Of a stretch of 64,000 bases of DNA, positions 34,481 through 43,914 are shown in pieces. Origin of the DNA: Thalassococcus profundi. GTDB lineage: Bacteria; Pseudomonadota; Alphaproteobacteria; Rhodobacterales; Rhodobacteraceae. The notes beneath the pieces are model-generated. The model did not search any database and had not been told where the DNA came from. It saw only the letters and a program-made list of their open reading frames with translations. The translations under genes and the position numbers were made by a program. Each line of letters begins with the position of its first letter. The first letter of the stretch is position 1. The stretch lies in assembly GCF_003344785.1 (NCBI RefSeq), contig NZ_QPMK01000001.1:60479-124478 (forward strand), given 5' to 3'.

Positions 34481-34609
34481 TTCATGGTCTCCTTCTCTGC
34501 CCACTCTCTTGGGCCTCATTCCGTCCACTAAACCGGATGTAGATATGTAACACAACCGTTAGTGTGTCTTTGCAAGGGAAATCGGCAGGTTTTCCCGCTT
34601 TTCCGCGCG

Positions 34610-36091
34610 TCAGAGGAAGGCTGTTTCCTCAAAACTACGCAATTTCCTGCTGTGAATGCGCTCCAGCGGCATTTCCCGCAGCCGTTCCATGGCCCGGATG
34701 CCGATCATCAGGTGCCGCGCCACCTGCGTCTTGTAGAAGTCCGAGGCCATGCCGGGCAGCTTCAGCTCGCCGTGCAGGGGCTTGTCGGAGACACAGAGCA
34801 GCGTGCCATAAGGCACCCGGAAGCGAAAACCGTTGGCCGCGATGGTGGCGCTTTCCATGTCGAGCGCCACGGCGCGCGACTGCGACAGCCGCTGCACCGG
34901 CCCGCGCTGGTCACGCAGTTCCCAGTTGCGGTTGTCGACGCTGGCCACGGTGCCGGTGCGCATGATCCGCTTGAGGTCGTAACCCTCGAGCTGGGTCTCG
35001 TCCGCCACGGCCTGCTCCAGCGCGATCTGCATCTCGGCCAGCGCCGGGATCGGCACCCAGACCGGCAGGTCGTCGTCCAGCACCCGGTCCTCGCGCAGGT
35101 AGGCATGGGCCAGCACGAAATCCCCCAGGCTCTGCGAATTGCGCAGACCTGCGCAATGGCCGACCATCAGCCAGGCATGCGGGCGCAGCACCGCGATGTG
35201 GTCCGTCGCCGTCTTGGCGTTCGAAGGGCCCACACCGATGTTGACCAGCGTGATCCCCGCACCGTTCCGGCGCTTGAGGTGATAGGTCGGCATCTGCGGC
35301 ATCTTGAGCGTCGGCGCGATCTCCTCGTCCGGGCCGGTGATCTCCACGTTGTCCGTGCTGACAAAGCTCGTGTAGCCGCTGTCGGGATCGGCCAGCATGA
35401 CCCGCGCATAGGCTTCGAACTCGCTGACGTAGAACTGGTAGTTGGTGAACAGCACGTGGTTCTGGAAATGCTCGGGGTCTGTCGCCGTGTAATGCGCCAG
35501 CCGCGCCAGCGAATAATCCACCCGCTGCGCGGTGAAGGGCGCCAGCGGCAGCGCGCCGTCGGCGGCGGGCTGGGCCAGACCGTTGACGATGTCGTCGTTG
35601 GTGGTGCTCAGGTCCGGCACATCGAAGACATCGCGCAGGATGAAATCCGCGGCCCCCTCCTGCGGCACGGTCACCCCCTCGCGGTTGGCGACGGCGAAAT
35701 GCACCGGCATCGGCGTCTGCGACAGGCCGATCTGCACCGGCACGCCATGGTTGGCGATCAAAAGGCCGATCTGCTGGCGCAGGTAGTCTGCGAAAAGGTC
35801 GGGCCGGGTCACGGTCGTGGCATGGGTGCCGGGTTCCGAGATATGGCCAAAACTCAATCGGCTGTCGACCTTGGCAAAGCTCGTCGTGTTGATCCGGATC
35901 TCCGGGTAATAGGCCCGGTAGCGCACGCCGGGATGGCCCTCGGCCATGGCCCGGTTGAAATTTTCGCACAGGAAGGCCACCGCGCCGTCGTAAAGCGCGA
36001 TCAGCCGGTCGACCGCCGCCTGGGCCGTGTCGAACATCCGCGGCCCGGGCAGGTCCGGCGACACGATATCCAAGCTGAGCTGATCCTGCAT
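34610..36091 (-). CDS. amn: AMP nucleosidase
   Basis: Hydrolyses AMP to adenine and ribose-5-phosphate, adjusting adenylate pools. 493 residues, matching bacterial Amn. The N-terminal regulatory half has YYPEIRINTTSFAKVDSRLSF-like sequence; the C-terminal nucleosidase half has LVNIGVGPSNAKTATDH, LMVGHCAGLRNSQSLGDFVLA and VALDMESATIAANGF. Start 36091 has AAGGGGG upstream. Divergent from topoisomerase IB with about 100 bp between. Confidence 0.9.
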   Translation of the reverse strand: MQDQLSLDIVSPDLPGPRMFDTAQAAVDRLIALYDGAVAFLCENFNRAMAEGHPGVRYRAYYPEIRINTTSFAKVDSRLSFGHISEPGTHATTVTRPDLFADYLRQQIGLLIANHGVPVQIGLSQTPMPVHFAVANREGVTVPQEGAADFILRDVFDVPDLSTTNDDIVNGLAQPAADGALPLAPFTAQRVDYSLARLAHYTATDPEHFQNHVLFTNYQFYVSEFEAYARVMLADPDSGYTSFVSTDNVEITGPDEEIAPTLKMPQMPTYHLKRRNGAGITLVNIGVGPSNAKTATDHIAVLRPHAWLMVGHCAGLRNSQSLGDFVLAHAYLREDRVLDDDLPVWVPIPALAEMQIALEQAVADETQLEGYDLKRIMRTGTVASVDNRNWELRDQRGPVQRLSQSRAVALDMESATIAANGFRFRVPYGTLLCVSDKPLHGELKLPGMASDFYKTQVARHLMIGIRAMERLREMPLERIHSRKLRSFEETAFL

Positions 36092-36192
36092 GACACCCCC
36101 TTTGCGCATGGTCGCGGCACCGTGACACCAACCCGTGATGGGCGCAAGGCATGCGCGCCGGAACCCGCCTGCGGCGCCCGCGTTCACCCGCC

Positions 36193-37173
36193 ATGCAAAC
36201 CGTGCCCGACTTCGTCTACTACCCCGATGACCGCCCCGGCATCACCCGGCGGCGGCAGGGCCGCGGCTGGAGCTATACGGCCCCGGACGGCACCCGCATC
36301 GACGACGAGGCCGAGCGCAAGCGGCTGAACGCGCTGGCGGTGCCGCCGGCCTATTGCGACGTCTGGATTTCGCCGGAACCCTTGGGCTATCTGCAGGCCA
36401 CCGGCCGCGACGCGCGCCAGCGCAAGCAGTACCGCTACCACCCGGACTGGACCGCCTTCAGGGCACAGGCGAAATACGCCGACCTGCCCGCCTTCGGTGC
36501 CGCCCTGCCCGGCCTGCGCCGGCGCATTCTGCGCGACCTGCGGCAGCACGATCCCGGCGACAAGGATTTCGCCATCGCGGCACTGCTGGCGCTTCTCGAC
36601 CGCGCGGCCCTGCGCATCGGCAGTCCCGACTATGCCCGGCAGAACAACACCTTCGGCGCCTCGACCCTGCGCCCGCGGCACATGCGGCTCGACGGCGACA
36701 CGATCCGCCTGCGCTATCGCGGCAAGGGCGGTGCACGCATCGACCGCGCGCTGCGCGACCGCACGCTGAACCGCGTGCTCGGGCAACTCGACGACCTGTC
36801 GGGGCCGACGCTGATCTCGTGGACCTGCGCGCGCGGCGAGGCGCATGCGGTCACCGCAGGAGACGTGAATGCCTTTCTCGCCGACCAGACCGGGACCGCC
36901 GGCATCACCGCCAAGACCTTCCGTACCTGGAACGGCACGGTCGCCGCCCTCGACGCGGCGCTCGGCCTCGAGAAACCGACGATCAAGGCCCTGTCCGAAG
37001 CCGCCGCCGAGCGGCTGCACAACACGCCGACCATCGCCCGGAACTCGTATATTCATCCCGCGGTGATCGACCTCACCGACGATCCCGATGCGCGCGCGAC
37101 ACTGGCCCAGGCAGAGGACATCCGCGGCCTGCGCCGCGCCGAGGCGCGCCTCTGCGCCCTGCTCGACCGCTGA
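36193..37173 (+). CDS. DNA topoisomerase IB
   Basis: 326-residue poxvirus-like type IB topoisomerase, relaxing supercoils through a 3'-phosphotyrosine intermediate. The N-terminal domain has PPAYCDVWISPEPLGYLQATGRDARQRKQYRYH. Catalytic residues are visible as R and K in this and the RYRGKGG loop, KTFRTW, and the nucleophilic Tyr in ARNSYIHP. Start 36193 (MQTVPDF) chosen; the Met at 36151 adds an Arg-rich stretch absent from the family. Confidence 0.9.
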   Translation: MQTVPDFVYYPDDRPGITRRRQGRGWSYTAPDGTRIDDEAERKRLNALAVPPAYCDVWISPEPLGYLQATGRDARQRKQYRYHPDWTAFRAQAKYADLPAFGAALPGLRRRILRDLRQHDPGDKDFAIAALLALLDRAALRIGSPDYARQNNTFGASTLRPRHMRLDGDTIRLRYRGKGGARIDRALRDRTLNRVLGQLDDLSGPTLISWTCARGEAHAVTAGDVNAFLADQTGTAGITAKTFRTWNGTVAALDAALGLEKPTIKALSEAAAERLHNTPTIARNSYIHPAVIDLTDDPDARATLAQAEDIRGLRRAEARLCALLDR

Positions 37174-37239
37174 CGCCCTCTGGGCCCCGCGCTGCCGACG
37201 TCCTATGCTGGCGCCACCGCGACAGCGACAGGAGCCCCC

Positions 37240-37995
37240 ATGTCTCAGGTTCAGTTCCGCCCCAACATCGACTTCTGGCCCGAACGCGTCGATCTCGCCG
37301 CCGCCTTCCGCTGGACCGCGCGGCTGAACATGCACGAGGCGGTGGCCAACCACTTCTCCCTGTCGGTGAACGACGACGGCACGAAATTCCTGATGAACCC
37401 CAACCAGATGCATTTCTCGCGCATCCGCGCGTCCGACCTGATCGTGGTGGATGCCAACGACCCCGACGCGCTGTCCGGCCCGGACGCGCCCGACCCGACC
37501 GCCTGGGGCCTGCACGGCGGACTGCACCGGCACTGCGCCCATGCGCGCTGCGCCATGCATGTGCATTCGATCCACGCCACCGTGCTGGCCTGCCTCCAAG
37601 ACCCGACCCTGCCGCCGATCGACCAGAACTGCGCCACCTTCTTCAACCGCATCGCCTATGACCGCGACTACGGCGGGCTGGCCTTCGAGGACGAAGGCGC
37701 GCGCTGCGCACAGCTTTTCACCGATCCGAAACAGAAGGTGCTGGTGATGGGAAATCACGGCGTCATGGTGATCGGCGACAGCGTCGCGGACACCTTCAAC
37801 CGGCTTTATTATTTCGAGCGCGCGGCCGAGACCTATATCCGCGCGCTGCAGACCGGCCGCCCGCTCAAGGTCCTGAGCGACGAGATCGCGGAAAAGACCG
37901 CGTCCGAGCTCGAAGCCTATCCCGAACAGGACGTCCGCCACCTGGCCGAACTCAGGGCGATCCTCGATGCGGAAGGGTCGGACTACGCGACCTGA
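37240..37995 (+). CDS. class II aldolase/adducin family protein
   Basis: 251-residue zinc-dependent aldolase-like protein. Family features: an N-terminal WTARLNMHEAVANHFSL, zinc ligands in AMHVHSIHATV, and VLVMGNHGVMVIGDSVADTF. Members include fuculose-phosphate aldolases and non-enzymatic adducin-like proteins; the substrate here is unknown. GACAGGAG precedes the ATG. No sugar genes are adjacent. Confidence 0.87.
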   Translation: MSQVQFRPNIDFWPERVDLAAAFRWTARLNMHEAVANHFSLSVNDDGTKFLMNPNQMHFSRIRASDLIVVDANDPDALSGPDAPDPTAWGLHGGLHRHCAHARCAMHVHSIHATVLACLQDPTLPPIDQNCATFFNRIAYDRDYGGLAFEDEGARCAQLFTDPKQKVLVMGNHGVMVIGDSVADTFNRLYYFERAAETYIRALQTGRPLKVLSDEIAEKTASELEAYPEQDVRHLAELRAILDAEGSDYAT

Positions 37996-38015
37996 CCCCG
38001 CTCTTCTCCGGTTTC

Positions 38016-38060
38016 CAAATACCTCGGGGAGCGCGAGGGGCAGCGCCCCTCGCATCTTGC
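38016..38060. repeat. GC-rich palindromic intergenic repeat, copy B
   Basis: CCAAATACCTCGGGGAG followed by the palindrome GCGAGGGGCAGCGCCCCTCGC, located between two convergent genes. It parallels the element at 12069-12110 in layout (AAAT-ctc-GGGG lead then a GGGGC/GCCCC palindrome), suggesting one family of extragenic elements. Confidence 0.45.
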
Positions 38061-38088
38061 CATTGCGGCAGGCGCCGGGGTGCCGGGA

Positions 38089-38574
38089 TCAGGTGCGCAG
38101 GCCGGTTTCGTACAGCATCCCGCGCCGCTTGGCCTCGTAGTAGTAGCCGCGCGAATACCACTTCACCGCGGTGTCGAAACTGCCGTCGGCCAGCATCCAG
38201 GCGCCGCGCAGGTACTTCACCGCGTATTTCAGGTTGACGTCCGGGTCGAGCAGGTCGCTGTCCTTGCCGCGAAAGCCCATGCCGCGCGCCGTGGCCGGCA
38301 GGATCTGCATCAGGCCGTAGTAGGGCCCGTTGCGCGCCCAGGGGCGGTGTGTGCTTTCGCGGATCGCCAGGCGATGCACCAGCGGGCGCGGCACGGCGTA
38401 GTGATCGGCCCACTTGTTGATCAGCTGCCTCAGCTCCGGTGTCTCGTTGGGATAAAGCGGCGGACCCTTTGGCACCGCGGCGAAGTTCAAGCTTTCCTGA
38501 GGAACGCCCCGCGCACAGGCGGCAAGGCTGAAGGCAAGACCGGTCAGAACGGCGCGGCGGGTCATATGGGGCAT
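38089..38574 (-). CDS. lytic transglycosylase (SLT family 1), lipoprotein
   Basis: 161 residues. A signal peptide with lipobox LAAC (MTRRAVLTGLAFSLAAC) anchors it in a membrane. The catalytic domain has the Glu in LAIRESTHRP, then GPYYGLMQILPATARGMGF and NLKYAVKYL, typical of Slt lytic transglycosylases that cleave peptidoglycan glycan strands. The start is either 38574 or 38565; neither has a strong ribosome-binding site. Confidence 0.83.
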   Translation of the reverse strand: MPHMTRRAVLTGLAFSLAACARGVPQESLNFAAVPKGPPLYPNETPELRQLINKWADHYAVPRPLVHRLAIRESTHRPWARNGPYYGLMQILPATARGMGFRGKDSDLLDPDVNLKYAVKYLRGAWMLADGSFDTAVKWYSRGYYYEAKRRGMLYETGLRT

Positions 38575-38768
38575 CGGTTGTCCATGAGATGTGTCCACTG
38601 ATTCCGCAATGCCCGACGGACAAGGCGTCAGGCAAGCGCGCGAAAATGCCATGCGCAGAACCTTGCCACTTCCGGTCGCCATCGGTGTCTTTCCGCGCAT
38701 TGCTGCCCGACGTCCGACGCTGCCCGCCGCCCTTGCATTCGCCCCTCTGGCGCGCCACTTAAGACGGC

Positions 38769-39629
38769 ATGGAACGCATATTGCTCTCTTTTGGACATGG
38801 CTATTCGGCCCGTGCGCTGGCGCGGCGGCTGCTGCCGCAGGGCTGGCGTGTGCTGGGCACCACCCGCAGCGCCGACAAGGCCGAGGCGCTGGCAGCCACC
38901 GGCGTCACTCCGGTGCTGTGGGAAAAATCCGCATTGGAGGACGCGCTGGCGCAGGCCACCGACCTGCTGGTCTCGGCCGGGCCCGACGACGCCGGCGACC
39001 CGACGCTGGCGCTGCTGGGCGATGAGATCGCCGAACGCTCACGGCAGTTCTTCTGGGTCGGCTACTTGTCGACCACCGGCGTCTACGGCGATCACCACGG
39101 CGACTGGGTTGACGAGGCGACGCCGCTGCATCCCGGCACCGACCGCGGCCAGGCCCGGGTCGAGGCCGAGGCCGCCTGGGGCGCCATCCCCGACCTGCCG
39201 GTGCATTTCTTCCGCCTCGCGGGCATCTACGGTCCTGGCCGCGGTCCTTTCGCCAAGGTCCGCGCGGGCGCGGCGCGGCGGATCGTCAAGCCGGGACAGG
39301 TCTTCAGCCGCATCCACGTCGACGACATCGCACAGGTGCTCGCGGCCTCGATCACGCATCCGAATCCGGGCGCGGTCTACAACGTCTGCGACGACGACCC
39401 GGCCCCGCCGCAGGACGTGATCGCCCACGCGGCCGAGCTTCTGGACCTGCCGATCCCGCCCGAGGTGCCGTTCCGCGAAGCCGACATGTCGCCGATGGCG
39501 CGCAGTTTCTATTCGGAAAGCAAGCGCGTCTCGAACGACCGGATCAAGACCGAACTCGGGGTCGAGCTGCTTTATCCTGATTACCGCGCCGGGCTGCGGG
39601 CGCTGCTGGACGACGATGTTGCAGGGTGA
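38769..39629 (+). CDS. YeeZ-like NAD(P)-binding epimerase/reductase
   Basis: 286-residue extended-SDR protein resembling E. coli YeeZ. It has an atypical N-terminal Rossmann loop SFGHGYSARALARRLL, a GYLSTTGVYGD motif, FRLAGIYGPGRGPF, FSRIHVDDIAQVL and YNVCDDDPAPPQDVI. Reaction unknown. Its 3' end overlaps the ExoD-like gene by 14 nt. Confidence 0.82.
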   Translation: MERILLSFGHGYSARALARRLLPQGWRVLGTTRSADKAEALAATGVTPVLWEKSALEDALAQATDLLVSAGPDDAGDPTLALLGDEIAERSRQFFWVGYLSTTGVYGDHHGDWVDEATPLHPGTDRGQARVEAEAAWGAIPDLPVHFFRLAGIYGPGRGPFAKVRAGAARRIVKPGQVFSRIHVDDIAQVLAASITHPNPGAVYNVCDDDPAPPQDVIAHAAELLDLPIPPEVPFREADMSPMARSFYSESKRVSNDRIKTELGVELLYPDYRAGLRALLDDDVAG

Positions 39630-40254
39630 CATCCCCGACGAGGGGCGTGCGGTGGCGGTGACCCCGGAGACCGGCCCCATCGACCTGAGCCGCCTGATCG
39701 ACGCGCTGCTGCCGCGCGACGGCGACGAATGGGTGTCTGTGCGCGACGTGATGGCCCGGATCGGGACCACCTCCTTTGCCCCGGCGATCCTGATTCCGGC
39801 GCTGGTGCTGGTGTCGCCGATCTCGGCGATTCCCGGGATGCCGACCATCGGCGCGCTCATCATCCTGCTGATCACCGCGCAGAAACTCCTGCGCCGCGAG
39901 CATCTGTGGCTGCCGGATATCCTGATGCGCCGCCGCGTCGGCGCAGAGCGGATGCGGCAGGCGCATGCGTTCCTGCGCAAGCCTGCCGCCTGGATCGACC
40001 GCCATTCGCGCGGGCGGCTGGGGCTCCTGACGATCAAGCCGATGCGGGTCACGGCGACGCTGGCGATCTTCCTTACGGCGCTCACCTGGCCCTTCCTCGA
40101 GCTGATCCCGATGTTCACCTCGGTCAGCGCCTTCGCCGTGGCGCTTCTGGCCATCGGCCTGCTGACCCGCGACGGGCTGTTCATGGCGGCGGGCTATGCC
40201 GTGATGGGCGGCATCGTGGCCTTCTTCGGGGCGCTCTGGCAGGGGCTGGTCTGA
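39616..40254 (+). CDS. exoD: ExoD-like exopolysaccharide synthesis membrane protein
   Basis: 212-residue integral membrane protein of the ExoD family. After a soluble N-terminus (LSRLIDALLPRDGDEWVSVRDVMARIG), there are four or so membrane helices, with SPISAIPGMPTIGALIILLITAQ and PFLELIPMFTSVSAFAVALLA characteristic of the family. First described through exopolysaccharide mutants in Rhizobium; the biochemical role is unclear. No exopolysaccharide genes lie next to it. Confidence 0.85.
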   Translation: MLQGDIPDEGRAVAVTPETGPIDLSRLIDALLPRDGDEWVSVRDVMARIGTTSFAPAILIPALVLVSPISAIPGMPTIGALIILLITAQKLLRREHLWLPDILMRRRVGAERMRQAHAFLRKPAAWIDRHSRGRLGLLTIKPMRVTATLAIFLTALTWPFLELIPMFTSVSAFAVALLAIGLLTRDGLFMAAGYAVMGGIVAFFGALWQGLV

Positions 40255-40257
40255 CGC

Positions 40258-41352
40258 TCAGACCCGCAACCAGCGGTGCATCACGTCAGCCCCGGCGGCG
40301 CGTGTTTCGGCCAACCGGAACCGCGGCGCATCCCGCAGCCGGTCCAACCCCATCGCCCCCAGCGACGGCTGGCCTTCGGCGCCGAGCGCCACGCCGGCGG
40401 TAAAGCCCACAAGCTCGTCCACCAGCCCCGCCGACAGCAGCGTCGCGGCCAGCGTGCCGCCGCCCTCGCAGAAGACGCGGGTGAGTCCCGCCGCACCCAG
40501 CGCCTGCAACACGGCCCGCGCGGACACCTGTCGACCGCTCAGCGCGCAGGGAAAGAGCCGCGCACCCAGACCGTCCCAGGCCTGACGGGTTTCCTGCGCG
40601 GCGTCGGGGCCGTGGCAGATCCAGACCGGCACCTCGCGCGCGGTGCGGGCCAGCTGGCTCATCAGCGGCAGGTCGATGAGGCGTGACACCACCACCCGCA
40701 CCGGCTGCGCCACCGCGCCGAAGTCGCGCACGGTGAGCGACGGGTCGTCGATCCGCGCGGTGCCCGCCCCCACCATCACCGCGTCATGGCGCGCGCGCTG
40801 GCCATGCACCAGACGCCGCGCCTCGGGGCCGGTGATCCAGCGGCTTTCCCCGGTGGCCGTCGCGATGCGCCCGTCGAAGGAGGAGGCGAGCTTGAGCGTG
40901 ACCCAGGGCCGGTCCTCGGCCTGGCGCAGGAAGAAACCCGCGTGATCTTGCGCCGCCTCGGCGGCGCAGACCCCGAGGTCGACGGCAATCCCGGCATCCC
41001 GCAGGGCCTTGAACCCCGCGCCCGACACGCGCGGGTCGCTGTCCTCGACCGCCGCCACGACGCGCGCCACTCCGGCGGCGATCAGCGCATCGGTGCAGGG
41101 CGGGGTCTGGCCGTGGTGCGAACAGGGTTCAAGCGTGACGTAAGCGGTCGCCCCACGCGCCGCGTCACCGGCCTGGGCCAGCGCCTGCGGTTCCGCGTGC
41201 GGCCGCCCGCCGGGCGCCGTATGGCCGCGTCCGACGACGCGGCCGTCCTTCACGATGACGCAGCCCACGGACGGGTTGGGCCAGGTCCGACCCATGCCGC
41301 GGCGGCCCAGGCTCAGCGCATGGGCCATGTGGCGGACGTCGTCGCGGGTCAC
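40258..41352 (-). CDS. ribD: bifunctional diaminohydroxyphosphoribosylaminopyrimidine deaminase / 5-amino-6-(5-phosphoribosylamino)uracil reductase
   Basis: Second and third steps of riboflavin synthesis. 364 residues. N-terminal cytidine-deaminase-like domain with zinc ligands HAEPQAL and [12 protein letters not shown]-terminal reductase domain with [24 protein letters not shown] and [13 protein letters not shown]. It starts with GTG at 41352, overlapping the nrdR stop (GTGA), so the two are coupled; nrdR-ribD is a common alphaproteobacterial arrangement. Confidence 0.93.
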   Translation of the reverse strand: MTRDDVRHMAHALSLGRRGMGRTWPNPSVGCVIVKDGRVVGRGHTAPGGRPHAEPQALAQAGDAARGATAYVTLEPCSHHGQTPPCTDALIAAGVARVVAAVEDSDPRVSGAGFKALRDAGIAVDLGVCAAEAAQDHAGFFLRQAEDRPWVTLKLASSFDGRIATATGESRWITGPEARRLVHGQRARHDAVMVGAGTARIDDPSLTVRDFGAVAQPVRVVVSRLIDLPLMSQLARTAREVPVWICHGPDAAQETRQAWDGLGARLFPCALSGRQVSARAVLQALGAAGLTRVFCEGGGTLAATLLSAGLVDELVGFTAGVALGAEGQPSLGAMGLDRLRDAPRFRLAETRAAGADVMHRWLRV

Positions 41353-41816
41353 TTTTCCGGAACGGCGTCGGGGCGCAATTCGCTGACGAACTTGTCGAAG
41401 TCGTCAGCCTCCTGGAAGTTCTTGTAAACGCTGGCGAAGCGGACGAAGGCCACGGTGTCGATCCGCGCCAAGGCCTCCATCACGATCTCGCCGATCTGCT
41501 TGGAGGGGATGTCGGTCTCGCCCATCGACTCCAGCCGCCGCACGATGCCGGAAATCATCTGGTCCATGCGCTCGGGTTCGATGGGACGTTTCTGCAGCGC
41601 AATGCGGATCGAGCGTTCCAGCTTGTCGCGGTCGAAATCCTCGCGGCGGCCATTGCTCTTGATGACCACGAGGTCGCGCAGCTGCACGCGTTCATACGTG
41701 GTGAAGCGGCCCCCGCAGGCCGGGCAGAAGCGCCGGCGCCGGATGCTCACATGGTCTTCTGCGGGGCGCGAATCCTTGACCTGGGTATCTATGTTTCCGC
41801 AAAACGGGCAGCGCAT
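41349..41816 (-). CDS. nrdR: ribonucleotide reductase regulator NrdR
   Basis: 155-residue zinc-ribbon/ATP-cone repressor of ribonucleotide reductase genes. The zinc ligands are C3, C6, C31 and C34 (CPFC, CPAC), followed by [17 protein letters not shown] and the ATP-cone region with [22 protein letters not shown] precedes the ATG at 41816. Coupled to ribD. A TTATCCACA sequence, a perfect DnaA box, lies 62 bp upstream. Confidence 0.95.
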   Translation of the reverse strand: MRCPFCGNIDTQVKDSRPAEDHVSIRRRRFCPACGGRFTTYERVQLRDLVVIKSNGRREDFDRDKLERSIRIALQKRPIEPERMDQMISGIVRRLESMGETDIPSKQIGEIVMEALARIDTVAFVRFASVYKNFQEADDFDKFVSELRPDAVPEK

Positions 41817-41877
41817 GGGCCGTCCCCCTATCCTACTGTAATATGTCTCTGCCTCGTGGAATGGGGTTGCTCCCCAA

Positions 41878-41886
41878 TTATCCACA
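41878..41886 (+). promoter_or_regulatory. perfect DnaA-box sequence upstream of nrdR
   Basis: TTATCCACA at 41878-41886 matches the strong DnaA binding consensus exactly and lies in the 158 bp gap upstream of nrdR. A single 9-mer could be chance; no origin-like cluster surrounds it. Confidence 0.3.
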
Positions 41887-41974
41887 GCCACTATAGGACC
41901 TCGCCCAGAATTTGGGTAGTCCAGATTTTGCGCCGCAAGATGAGGGGGCAAATCCGGGCGGTTCGCGACGGATT

Positions 41975-42391
41975 TCAGCCCAGATGGGCCGCGATACGCC
42001 TGTCGTGCGGCGCGCGGCGGTGTTCGAAAAGGTAGAGTCCCTGCCACGTGCCCAGCGCCATGCGGCCGTCGGTCACCGGAATGGAGAGCGACACCGGCAT
42101 CATCGCCGCCTTGATATGGGCGGGCATGTCGTCGGGGCCTTCGTAGGTGTGGGTCAGGTAGGACATCGACGGGTCCGTCGTGGGCGGCACCAGCCGTTCG
42201 AAATAGGCGTGCAAGTCCGTCTGTACCTCCGGATCGGCGTTTTCCTGGATCAGCAAGCTGGCCGAGGTGTGCCGCACGAAAAGCGTGAGCAGTGCGGCTC
42301 CGGCCCCTGACCGCGCGACCCAATCGGCCACTTGGCCGGTGAATTCGTAAAGTCCCGCGCCGCGGGTGGAGATCGTGAATTCGGTCTGCAT
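41975..42391 (-). CDS. YjbQ family protein
   Basis: 138-residue UPF0047/YjbQ protein, whose family was linked to thiamine phosphate synthase side activity. Conserved motifs: [34 protein letters not shown] and [13 protein letters not shown], including the His residues of the family. A GTG one codon upstream is an alternative start. Physiological role uncertain. Confidence 0.88.
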   Translation of the reverse strand: MQTEFTISTRGAGLYEFTGQVADWVARSGAGAALLTLFVRHTSASLLIQENADPEVQTDLHAYFERLVPPTTDPSMSYLTHTYEGPDDMPAHIKAAMMPVSLSIPVTDGRMALGTWQGLYLFEHRRAPHDRRIAAHLG

Positions 42392-42487
42392 CACGCACCT
42401 GTTGCTTTGTCGTGCCGCAAGGGCATCCTAGTCTTCGCCCATCCCGCGCCCGGCACCCTCGGGGCCACACACAGAAGGGAGAGACTT

Positions 42488-43434
42488 ATGGACGGCACAC
42501 CCCAAAAAACCCGCCTGACCGCGAAGGACTTCGCGCCGGAGCTTCTCGAGCTTTACGACTATTACGCGCACGGCATGATCACCAAGCGGGAATTCCTCGA
42601 CCGTGCGGGAAAATTCGCAGTGGGCGGCCTGACCGCGGCAACGATCCTCGGAATGATGTCGCCGGATTACGCGCTGGCCGAACAGGTATCCTTCAACGAT
42701 CCCGACATCCTGCCGGAATACATCACCTATCCGTCGCCCAACGGCCATGGAGAGGTGCGCGGATACCTCGTCAAGCCGGCCGAGATGACCGTACGGCGCC
42801 CCGCTGTTGTGGTGATCCACGAGAACCGCGGCCTCAACCCCTATATCGAGGATGTCGCTCGGCGCGTTGCCAAGGCGGGTTTCGTGGCGCTGGCGCCGGA
42901 CGGGCTGACCTCCGTCGGCGGCTATCCGGGCAATGATGCGGAAGGTCGCGAATTGCAGCGCAGCGTCGATGCGGAAAAGCTGATGAACGATTTTTTTGCC
43001 GCCTACGAATTCATGGCCGCGCACGAGGACAGCACCGGTCGTGTCGGATGTGTCGGGTTCTGTTATGGCGGTGGGGTCTGCAATGCACTTGCCGTCGCTT
43101 ATCCGGAACTCGGAGCGTCGGTGCCATTTTACGGGCGACAGGCCGATTTACGGGCGACAGGCCGATTTACGGGCGACAGGCCGACGCCGAGGATGTGCCC
43201 CGGATCGAGGCGCCGCTGCTGCTGCACTACGCCGGGCTGGACGAGCGGATAAACGAAGGCTGGCCCGCCTACGAGGAGACATTACAGGCCAACAACAAGA
43301 CCTATACGGCGCATATCTACGAAGGCGTCAATCACGGCTTCCACAACGACAGCACACCCCGCTACGACGAGGCCGCCGCAGAATTGGCGTGGTCTCGCAC
43401 CATCGACTTTTTCAACGCGCACCTGGCGTCGTAA
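42488..43434 (+). pseudogene. dienelactone hydrolase family gene, frame broken by a tandem repeat
   Basis: Alpha/beta hydrolase of the dienelactone hydrolase (YghX-like) family with an N-terminal Tat-like segment (TKREFLDRAGKFAVGGLTAATI). The Cys nucleophile lies in GFCYGGGV in the first frame (42488 to a stop at 43252); the catalytic Asp (YAGLDERIN) and His (EGVNHGFHN) lie in another frame ending at 43434. The break coincides with three perfect copies of a 19 bp unit. Removing two copies gives the continuous [20 protein letters not shown] and a 302-residue protein. As sequenced, the product lacks Asp and His. Confidence 0.82.
43128..43184 (+). repeat. three perfect tandem copies of a 19 bp unit inside the hydrolase gene
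   Basis: Unit TTTACGGGCGACAGGCCGA at 43128-43146, 43147-43165 and 43166-43184. Because 19 is not a multiple of 3, one copy or four copies keep the hydrolase in frame, while two or three break it. Confidence 0.95.
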
Positions 43435-43439
43435 CCTCC

Positions 43440-43688
43440 TCAGGCTTCGACGACGCAGCGCACCTGCGGCAGGTCTTCACTGTAATCGAAGAGCATCGGC
43501 GTGCCGTTGTCATGGACCGTCGGAGCCTGCGCTACGTTGCGCAGTGTTTCCCGGCATTCGGCCAGCTTGTCCTGCGTGACGGAAATTTCGATGACGGTCG
43601 GCTCGTTTTCGACCAGAACTTCGGTGGCGGCCCAGGATGCGGCTGCGGCACAGATCAAAGCCGCGGCAATGGCATATGTCTTGGTCAT
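43440..43688 (-). CDS. small secreted protein, function unknown
   Basis: 82 residues with a Sec signal peptide (MTKTYAIAAALICAAAASWA). The mature part has two Cys residues (LAECRET and VRCVVEA) that could form a disulfide. AAAGGAG precedes the ATG at 43688. It is convergent with the broken hydrolase gene. No domain recognised. Confidence 0.65.
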   Translation of the reverse strand: MTKTYAIAAALICAAAASWAATEVLVENEPTVIEISVTQDKLAECRETLRNVAQAPTVHDNGTPMLFDYSEDLPQVRCVVEA

Positions 43689-43914
43689 TGGGGCACTCCT
43701 TTGATTTCAGCATGTTAACCAACGGGAAGCGGAAAAGGTTCCCGGCAGCCCTGTACGGCTGTCGCGGTGCAGGGCCGGCACGGCGTCTTCGACGGCGGTT
43801 CGACTGGCCAAAAACTCCATCTGGCCCCGCCGCCTGAACCGACGGGAGCGTATCGTGTTGAGAACACTCGCAGAGGGTGACATCCTAGGCGACGGTGACC
43901 ATCGGAGCCCCGCC

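Noticed and set aside
43128-43184. CRISPR or mobile-element explanation of the 19 bp repeats
   Set aside because: Copies are directly abutting with no spacers and no terminal inverted repeats; it is a simple tandem duplication within a coding sequence.
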